Source of the DNA: Artocarpus heterophyllus
Lineage: Eukaryota > Streptophyta > Magnoliopsida > Rosales > Moraceae
Assembly: GCA_025403435.1 (NCBI GenBank)
Contig: CM046352.1
Span: forward strand, 2,020,893 to 2,084,892
DNA: 64,000 nucleotides
Direction: 5' to 3'
Shown: one piece after another, positions 56,632-64,000 of the stretch
How the letters are laid out: every line of letters begins with the position of its first letter
Numbering within the stretch: the first letter of the stretch is position 1
The notes under the pieces: model-generated
Told to the model about the DNA's origin: nothing
Seen by the model: the letters and a program-made list of their open reading frames with translations, nothing else
The model's database searches: none
Position numbers and translations under genes: made by a program

Positions 56632-59600
56632 TGTAACACCTAGAGAATTAATTAAGCATAATTAGTATATAAATGGTGAATTAGTGTGCCTTATTGTAAT
56701 TTGAACTAAATCAAATTATTTTGTGATATTTCTAACTAATTTCATTTTTAATTATTTTTATTAGTCATTTCGAGTTTGTGAAACAAAGTAATTTGTCAAA
56801 TGCTTAACACGTCCCTCTTTGAAAACCATATGCTAGACATGGTTTTCAACTTGAGAAAAACCACTCAGCCCTCCTCTATTTATTTCCCTTACTCTCCCTC
56901 TTTCCTTCACACTCTCTTAGACCCTCTCTCACCATCACTCTCTTTCTCTCTTCTCTCTCATTTTTGTTCCAAAATTGAGAAGAACCCTTGATTCTCAGCG
57001 GAATTGGAAGCCTAAGAGTGCATTTGAGCCTCCATAAACTCAGTTCAAAGCTCAAATTTGAGGTTAGTCTATTTTTTTTCAAAGTTTCAAATTTTTGCCT
57101 CATTTTTTTTAATTTCTTTGTAAGTTGTAATCCGAATTTCCTTGAGCTTAGAAACCCTTCAATCTAAGTTTGTGGAACCCAAAATCATCATGAATCTAAC
57201 CTTGATCGGACAAAAATAAGCTAAACCAAGTTTTTACTTTTTTGTATTTTTGGAATAATTTGAAAATAATTGCGAAAATCTTGTTGAAAAGTGTTTAAAT
57301 ATTTTCCATTATATTAATCTATCATCTTTGAACAATATCTATGCTCTAGGAACTAAAAAAACAGGTTTAAAATGAGTTTTGAGCTCGGCGAGGCTGAGAT
57401 TCAAAATCTGGAATTTTTTAGATTTCAACAATCAACAGGTCAAACTTAAGTTTCGGCAGGCCGGATTCAAGAGTTCGACAGGCCAGACTCAAGCAGGTTG
57501 GTAAGCCGGGTCTAGATGGTCGGTAGGTTGAACTATAAAAGGTCGGCAAGCCGGACCAATGAGTTCGACAGGCCGACCAGGCTATGTAAAAATGGTTGTT
57601 TTTCACTTGTTTCCAACATTTAAACCATGAATAGAGACCCTGACCTTGTAACATGATTTTGTGAATATCAAAGGCACATTAAGGCACCTTGAGATAATAT
57701 AGTAATGCAGAATACTCTAAGATAAATATTGACGAATCTAGTTTATATCTAAGGTTGTTCGTGTTTTCGGAGAGCTAACGTATAGTGGGTGAAGCTACGG
57801 TGTTTACACTCTCCTATGGGATAACGAGGTAGGACTCTAGTCCCTCTGTAGCCATGATTTCAAATGGGATTTGGCCACAAGGTGTTTTCTGAAAATGTTT
57901 TAAGAAATGATTTAAATGAATAAATTCAGTTATTGACAGTAGCTGAATGATCATGTGACACCCGTTATTCTCCTAAGGGTATTAAGGTAATTAGATTAAT
58001 TACCTAGTATATATATAAAAAAAATCAGAAAATCTCTCATAATTCGAAACTCTCTCTCTCTCTACTTTCTCTCTCTAAAAATTCTCTCTCTCTCTCCTCA
58101 AAGATCGTCTGAGATTTCGGCATCCGTTTTCGACACCTCCCGCTCCAATGGAAAGCTCTCGACGAGCTGAGTCCAACGAGGTGCCGCGCCGCCCAAAACG
58201 CCGCCGGAGGAGACCACACGCGCCGCCCAAAGTGGCGGCAAAACCCATTTCTTTCCGACGAGATATCTTCGCCGTCCGACGTCCGATCGACGTGATTCTT
58301 GTTCCTACACGACCACCGTGATGAGAGGAACAAAACCCACCCTTGGTGGAAGCTCAACAACTGCCGGATTGCTCCGCCTGTCTATTGCCGCCGTGCACCG
58401 CCGCCCCCATGGTGGAACTCCGCCTTGCCGGAGGAGGTGACTGACACCACCCCTCCCAATGAGTTTAGAGGATCAAGGGGAGTAAAACCCCTCGATCAAT
58501 TGCACGGAAGGAGCCGGTTTCGCCGGAGAACGGCCAACGCCGCCGTCAACCTCCGCGGGAGTCTCCGTTTTGGCTCTTCCCAGCCACGTTTCTTCAAATT
58601 GGATGAGGGGAAATGCTCATAGGAGGATGGGTAACAAAAGCCCTCAGCCAATTTCAGGTTTCCATCGTCGGAGAATCAAGATCGGAGCTCATCCATTTCT
58701 ACCGACGTTGTACTTCACGACCCGCTATGTTAGAGGCAGAATTGGGTGAAATTGACCCCGCCATTGGACTCAGAAGGGTCGATTTAGGGGGGGTAGGCCC
58801 GAGCCCAGCTGCCAACGGACCCCGATTGACGCCGGTCAACGACGGTCAAAGTCGGTCAACGCCGGTCAACGGTGGTCAACGCCGGTCAACGGCCAGTCAA
58901 AGGCTAAATTAGAATTTTGTGATCCGGACCTCCGATCGAAGATCCGAGACCGCCTCCTGACTCGTTTCGATGCTCTGGATGCAATGGTGACCTCCGTTCG
59001 AGCAAATTCCACTCCGATGAAAATCATTCGGTACCGACTGCACGCGAATCGAGGCGATTCAAACAGCAGTATCGGAGTCCAGAATGACGTTTTCAAGAAT
59101 GTATGATCTCCAGGAAGCATTCCTAGCCATTCATAGTCGCTCGAGGAGCACTACAGAGGATGCTTCGTAGATACAGCGAGATACAACTGGATCTGCTTTG
59201 CTTGGAGTTCAGGATCAAGGGAGTATGGAGCTAACGTTAATTGATTCCAGGATTAAGAGACTGTTGATAAGCTTGAAAGGTAGGGATTCTCTTACTCATC
59301 TTTTGTGAGGTTTTTATAGAATTAAAATTGATTGTTTTGCCGCAATATATATATATCTATGTTGAACTGATATTATATGTGTATCACATATGAAACTATG
59401 ACATGGACTCGTCTTGTATTGTACGGCGAGGAACATAATGAATTGACACATGTTATAAATTGAGAAGCATGGTTAGGAAAATTAACTCTATTAATAATGA
59501 TTTAATATAGAGAAATTGTGAGACATGAAAAGGGCGACGGTTACGTCCTTGGGCATGAATACCCTAAAAGGTAAAATAGGGGGAAGGTGATGACGCTTCC

Positions 59601-60354
59601 TTGGGTTGAAAGTCCCAGAACACACTGTACAGGAATCGATTTGGTGAGGACTCGGGGCTTGATGTCCCCTCACCGGAACACCCTTGGAATGTTTATAGGG
59701 TGATCAAGTGCGCCCACTTGGGTTTCGATGAGTTGAGTGATACTCAATTTAACATGGATACCTAGGAACAATGATGATTGGTAATATTTGTATAAATGTG
59801 TAATTATGACACTTGGTAATGATTAACTACGGTATCCATAAGATGTGATCATAATAAACCTCATAATCTGGAATATGATGTGACTTACTAACCATGCAGA
59901 TTTTAATGTGGTAATGATAAAAACCTAAAGGTGAGTAATGGCTTTCTCTACTGAGCATAGTGTCGCTCATTCCCTTATGTTTATATCTTTTCAGGACTCA
60001 CTAAGTGTGAGGTGGCTACGAGAAATATAGTTGAGGAAGTGATGTAACTATATTACATTGGGACTGCTTCAATCGTTGAGAATGTTCTTCATGATAATGT
60101 AAGCATCAATTGTTACTTTCTGTGACTGTATTACAATGTGTTGAGGGTTAAAATGATGATGACAACAGTTTATATTATTAAATTTAAGGTGCTACATTTA
60201 AAACTATGGTTTATTTATCGTTTATATTTTTATTTTTTGAGTTGAGAGTTTTCATTTAAGTCCCGGGTAAATTTTATTTTTAAGGTTTTACTTTTATTAT
60301 TTATTTTTATTTTATCTCATTAAAAACTGTTAACCCCCATATAGGGGCGTTACA
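56632..60354 (+). mobile_element. 5' LTR (3.7 kb) of an LTR element inserted in an MLO intron
   Basis: It begins TGTAACACCTAGAG at 56632 and ends ATAGGGGCGTTACA at 60354. It is followed after eight bases by TGGTATCAGAGC, the tRNA-Met primer binding site, which marks it as a 5' LTR in + orientation. The GC-rich middle (58045-59170) matches the solo LTR at 36239-40228 on the other strand; the GGCAGGCC-type array at 57432-57580 matches the LTR at 421-3444. A CT-rich tract lies at 58045-58105. The 3' LTR is outside the window. Confidence 0.85.
57432..57580 (+). repeat. GGCAGGCC-type motif array in the second long LTR
   Basis: About seven imperfect copies: TCGGCAGGCCGGA, TCGACAGGCCAGA, GGTAAGCCGGG, TCGGTAGGTTGAA, TCGGCAAGCCGGA, TCGACAGGCCGAC. 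Same motif and spacing style as 671-797. Confidence 0.7.
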
Positions 60355-60361
60355 GAATTTT

Positions 60362-60373
60362 TGGTATCAGAGC
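60362..60373 (+). other. Primer binding site (tRNA-Met type)
   Basis: TGGTATCAGAGC, seven bases after the LTR end, complementary to the 3' part of initiator tRNA-Met as used by most plant chromoviruses and copia elements. Confidence 0.85.
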
Positions 60374-61814
60374 CTAGGTTCGGTTAACCTAGGGAGTGTA
60401 GCACCACTTTAAAAAAATATATTTTTGAGATGGTTTTGAAGCTGAATTTTTATTGTCATCATCAAAATGAACCTTCACATTGATTTATACAGTCTAGAAG
60501 GATGTAACATGGAAAGGCCATAGAATGAAAATATCAATAGTTATATGAGTACAATAATTTTATAGAAGGAAAGTATTAATAGTTATAAGGGAATGATAAT
60601 TATATGGAATGAGTTTATAAGTAGATTGCTTATGAGAGATTCGTATAATATTTGGATCTATAAGCATATCTAATTCGTATAAACGATGAGAAATTCGTGT
60701 AGATACGAGGATTTAATAGCCTTTTGTCTCGTGAAAAATAATAAGAAATATAAGGCTTGATTTATTGATTTTAAAGTTTGACATAGATATGCCAAATTTT
60801 TCGTAATTGATTCAAACCTAAGTAATGATTATGTGTGGATTCGATGGAGCACATAAGTGTCAATGTCTTTTCTTAAAAGTTCTATATATTTGAGGAATAT
60901 GATATAAGTTGGGAATCATGGTATTGAATCTTGAGAGAGATAAATGTTAGACTTTTGGTCTGTTGAGACTGTGTAAAGTCTAGAATGCATGAATCTCAAA
61001 ATTGGAATATTTTGTTACATACATTGTATTTAAGTGTATCAGTGAATCTTTTGGTTACCTAAGGTTTTGTTATATGAGGAAATTATATATTGTATGAGTA
61101 GAATTGTGGGGATTGTAGATGTTCTTAAGTAGTAACATCTAGTGTCTTTGTTCATTGATATGGTCTATGTTGAAAGACGTAAATCGTATTGATTTCAAGG
61201 TTAGTCGCATTCTAAACCCTTGGTAGTAATGATGATGAATCCATTGATAGATGTTAAGTATTATGAATAACATATGGGTGTATGCATTGTTCAATAAGGT
61301 TTTGATTAAAACAAAATTATTTGAGTTGCTAAATATCATTCAGGAAGATCCTTGTTGTCGTTAAATTAGATTTGTTGTTTATAGTTAACTTTATCTATAG
61401 TGGGCTTTGAATTGGGTTTAAGATTTGTACAAATTGGTTTTCAATTTTATGTTTGTTATTTAACTCGTTCTAAATGTGTTAAGGCCCGAAACAACCTGAC
61501 CATTTTCAACTAAGAACATTTGGGCCTAGTTTAAATCTTAAATCAGTTTGATTCACACTGTCTCTCCCACGTGGTTTCTATACGTGTCATATACAGTGGT
61601 TTAATCATTGTTTACATATACGTTTACTGTGCATAGGAGCTTATTTCTCCGAGTTCACTTTTTCTCTCTTAATTTGTTATTTTCTCTCTAAATCGCAAAT
61701 CCTCTTCTTTTTCATTAAAAATTCTTCTTTTTCTCTAAAAGAAGAAGGAATTCTAGGATTCTGCAATTTACTATCTTAATTTTTCCTTTCTATTTACTCT
61801 TCTTTCATCTCATC
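60374..61814 (+). other. Leader of the internal region, no gag frame
   Basis: 1.4 kb of AT-rich sequence with no open frame of note, in the position where gag should start. The last 190 bases are CT-rich like a plant 5' UTR (TTTTTCTCTCTTAATTTG). Confidence 0.6.
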
Positions 61815-62336
61815 ATGGACCCAAAGTACCAACACCTGAGAAAGTATTTCCCATCACTCTCCCAAAAGATTCTCAGAAAGAAATACAAGGCTAGAATTAC
61901 TCGGTTGTGGATTCTTATGCATTTTGGCATCCCTTGTGATGTGAGAATGTTGATAGAGGGGAAAATCCGTCCGAGTGACTTTAGTCAAGATGTCGGTTTA
62001 CCAGGAACAGGTACCAGTCGTAGTGCAATGAAAAGAAGAGCTCGTGCCATCGTGGTCACTTGTAACAAATGTGGAAGACAAAATTGTAACGGTAAATGTA
62101 CTTCACCTGGTTATATGTCTACGAATAGAGAGGATAAAATAAGGTTTTGTAGGGATGGACTTTCAAAGGAGAACTTGGATAGCATCCATCCTCCTCTTCA
62201 CGGTCACCCTAGTGGATATGTTCAAGGAGCTATTTTTAAACTCTGGCCTAAATTTTATACAGAAAGACAACGCCTCAGGAATATGGTATTTCTAGATCCT
62301 GTTTGTCAAGCCATAAGAAAACTGGATGGGGAATAA
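61815..62336 (+). CDS. Cysteine-rich basic protein resembling flexivirus nucleic-acid-binding proteins
   Basis: 173 open codons, ATG after an AT/CT-rich leader, stop TAA at 62334. Residues 29-50 (TRLWILMHFGIPCDVRMLIE) form a hydrophobic-amphipathic N-terminal segment. The core is GTGTSRSAMKRRARA (64-78), a basic stretch that could serve as a nuclear signal, followed at once by C83-X2-C86-X4-C91-X3-C95, a likely zinc site, and SPGYMSTNREDKIRFCRDG (97-115). This order (GTG-S-KRRA, then CxxC...KC, then PG-S-N) is that of the small cysteine-rich proteins encoded at the 3' end of carlavirus and related genomes, which bind nucleic acid, suppress silencing and in one case activate host transcription. 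The C-terminal 60 residues are unlike them and unrecognised. It lies inside an LTR element and upstream of a LOG-like sequence. Homology is judged by pattern only; a chance resemblance or a host zinc protein remains possible. Confidence 0.5.
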   Translation: MDPKYQHLRKYFPSLSQKILRKKYKARITRLWILMHFGIPCDVRMLIEGKIRPSDFSQDVGLPGTGTSRSAMKRRARAIVVTCNKCGRQNCNGKCTSPGYMSTNREDKIRFCRDGLSKENLDSIHPPLHGHPSGYVQGAIFKLWPKFYTERQRLRNMVFLDPVCQAIRKLDGE

Positions 62337-62979
62337 GTCATCGCTCTATAAAGGTTATTTAGTCTTTGCTTATTTGAAGCAGTTTTAGCTGATGTTCAAC
62401 AGTTTGTGTTTTTCTTTTACTCAGAATATTTGCTTTTGTGTTTGAAATAATTGTGATTATTAGATTGATACAGTAAGTGTTAATATCTTATTTAATTTAT
62501 GATTTTCTTAAATATATATATAATAAAATATATTATCTTATCAGACACGTTACATACGGTACAGTAATATGTTTGAATTTTGAAAAGCTTATCCAGATAT
62601 TTCAAGATTTGTGTCTCAAATTTCAAAAGTTCTACAGTATTTGTCGTTTATATTAAATTTCTAGACTTGGTGTATATTTGTCAAAAAGTCTACAGTTGTG
62701 TCATGAGGGTCTTTTGTCGAATTGTTCTCAATTGTCAAAAGTTATACAATTAGAGTCTAATCTTTTTCAAAAAGTGAATCAGATTTTCTGTAAACTATCA
62801 ATCACCTTATCTTACTTTCTTATCCGCACAAGATTTTGTTTAAATCTTTGGATTACCTTTTCATTACCTACTCGTCTATCTCTTTAGCCCTTTTTGTATA
62901 TTTCTCATCTTTAAAATCTCATGTAGAACCCGAAGTCTAAGTGGAGCAGACATTAAGCAACCACTTCTATAAACCAAAT
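62337..62979 (+). other. Spacer between the two cargo frames
   Basis: AT-rich, 640 bases, no gene seen. A 69-codon frame at 62678-62887 is not convincing. Confidence 0.5.
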
Positions 62980-63611
62980 ATGTCTACCTCCCAGTCCACG
63001 AAGAAAATAAAGAATGTCTGTGTCTTTTGTGGTTCCAGCCTTGAAAAGATAAAGCTTATTTAGAAGCTGCAAATCACTTAGGGCAAGTCCTAGCACACAA
63101 GAAGATTAACATAATCTATGGGGGTGGTAGTATAAAAATGATGGTAAATATGGCACTAGCAGCTAGGTCTAGCGACGCTACTGATGTAAGAATTTGGCCT
63201 CATATTCCAGTTGAAGGAAACCTTTGTAAGGAAGCCATAGGTAAGGGAGAAGGAGTCAGGAGTATCCCTAAAAATTTTAAAGACATAATCTATAATTCTG
63301 ATGCTTTTATAGAATTACCTGGTGGTCTAGGTACTCTTGAGGAAATATTTATAGTTGCTTGTGGGCAATTGTTGGGCTTTTATTCCAGACCTTTGGGACT
63401 GCTGAACGTAAAGGGTTTTTATGACGGTCTTTTGAAATTTCTAGATTACGCTGTGGAAGAAAACATCACTACAGAATCGGAGAGACAAATCTTTGTCACT
63501 GCTTCAACAGCTGAGGAATTGATAGATAAAATGCAAATCATACATCCAGAATCCGACACTGCAACATCCAAGCTTGAATGGGAAAGGGAAAGCAAGGGAG
63601 CGGCCAATTGA
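62980..63611 (+). pseudogene. LOG: LOG-like (cytokinin riboside monophosphate phosphoribohydrolase) sequence, frameshifted and intronless
   Basis: The first frame from ATG 62980 gives MSTSQSTKKIKNVCVFCGSS, the LOG N-terminus, and stops at TAG 63061. After an apparent one-base deletion near 63047-63050 the homology continues in another frame through LEAANHLGQVLAHKKINI, YGGGS, then SDAFIELPGGLGTLEEIF (signature PGGxGTxEE), GLLNVKGFYDGLLKFLDYAV and TAEELIDKM, ending at TGA 63611. LOG enzymes release active cytokinin bases from their nucleotides in the cytosol. The PGG.GT.EE motif is kept, but the conserved Arg before the DAFI segment appears lost (PKNFKDII), and the middle (AARSSDATDVRIWPHIPV) has diverged, so even an unbroken copy may be inactive. 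Plant LOG genes have several introns; none is seen here, as expected for an mRNA-derived copy. An N-truncated product from ATG 63138 (157 codons) is possible. Confidence 0.8.
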
Positions 63612-63773
63612 TTTGAATCTCCATCTGTAATCTTTTTGTTTTATCTTTGGCATATAGGCATGTGTGTCCGTATTTCGTGTGTTACGAATAACCGTTTGCC
63701 TTGTATTCTGTGTTTCTTGTGGTACGTTGTTGTTCAATCTTTTAGATTCATTGAGCCTAATGCCGGGATGGCT

Positions 63774-63912
63774 GGATACGGAGTACTTGATGCTCTCGAA
63801 ACGCATCCTTCTTAAGGTCCGATCTTTTGTTTATCGATGTTTTTGTATCCTCTAAGCATGCATGATATGGATAGCTGGTATACGGAGTGCCTTGTACTCT
63901 CGAAACGTATCC
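63774..63912 (+). repeat. Duplicated hairpin downstream of the LOG-like sequence
   Basis: Two similar units, 63774-63808 (GGATACGGAGTAC...CTCTCGAAACGCATCC) and 63876-63912 (GGTATACGGAGT...ACTCTCGAAACGTATCC), each able to form a stem GG(T)ATACG/CGTATCC with an inner GAGT/ACTC stem and a TCGAAA bulge. Start-to-start spacing is 102 bases. Confidence 0.6.
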
Positions 63913-64000
63913 GTATTATGTTTGTATTGTGTAATATTCTGTTAATATTATGTGGAAGTACCAGAGTCAGTTATGGGGATATTCCATATGAAATATGAAT
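63913..64000 (+). other. Internal region of the LTR element continuing past the window
   Basis: AT-rich, no feature seen; the element has no 3' LTR before the window ends. Confidence 0.5.

Overview
This window is nuclear DNA of a flowering plant, most likely a eudicot. It is AT-rich, with intron-bearing genes of plant-specific families (L-type lectin receptor kinase, class III peroxidase, DUF1685, MLO) scattered among nested LTR retrotransposons, MITEs and hAT elements. No rRNA or tRNA gene was seen. All counts and alignments below were made by eye.

Layout. 1-3444: 3' end of a Ty3/gypsy chromovirus (chromodomain end of pol, then a 3.0 kb LTR). 3445-12886: gene-poor. 12887-15022 (-): an intact, single-exon lectin receptor kinase of the LecRK-VIII type. 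19424-33577 (-): a PER21-like class III peroxidase pseudogene. Its last intron holds a 10.66 kb Tat-type Ty3/gypsy element (20535-31191), which itself landed inside a MITE. 36239-40228: a solo LTR with a 5 bp target duplication. 41084-41811: a hAT element with an 8 bp duplication. 43075-44063 (-): a DUF1685 gene whose last codons are displaced by a MITE. 45648-49928 (-): a very young Ty1/copia element that has lost its RT/RNase H core but keeps an 877-codon open frame. 52541-56572 (-): the last eight exons of an MLO gene; the next intron upstream is occupied by another LTR element that starts at 56632 and runs out of the window.

The most unusual part is 60355-64000, the internal region of that last element. 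Behind a 3.7 kb 5' LTR and a tRNA-Met-type primer binding site there is no gag or pol. Instead there is a 173-codon frame that resembles the cysteine-rich nucleic-acid-binding proteins of flexiviruses, then an intronless, frameshifted LOG-like (cytokinin-activating enzyme) sequence, then a duplicated hairpin. This looks like a non-autonomous retrotransposon carrying non-retroviral cargo.

Other recurring themes: the in-frame stops placed in the Tat pol region and antisense gene are each explained by one C-to-T change; PIF/Harbinger-like MITEs recur throughout; and a GGCAGGCC-type motif array is found in LTRs of two different families.
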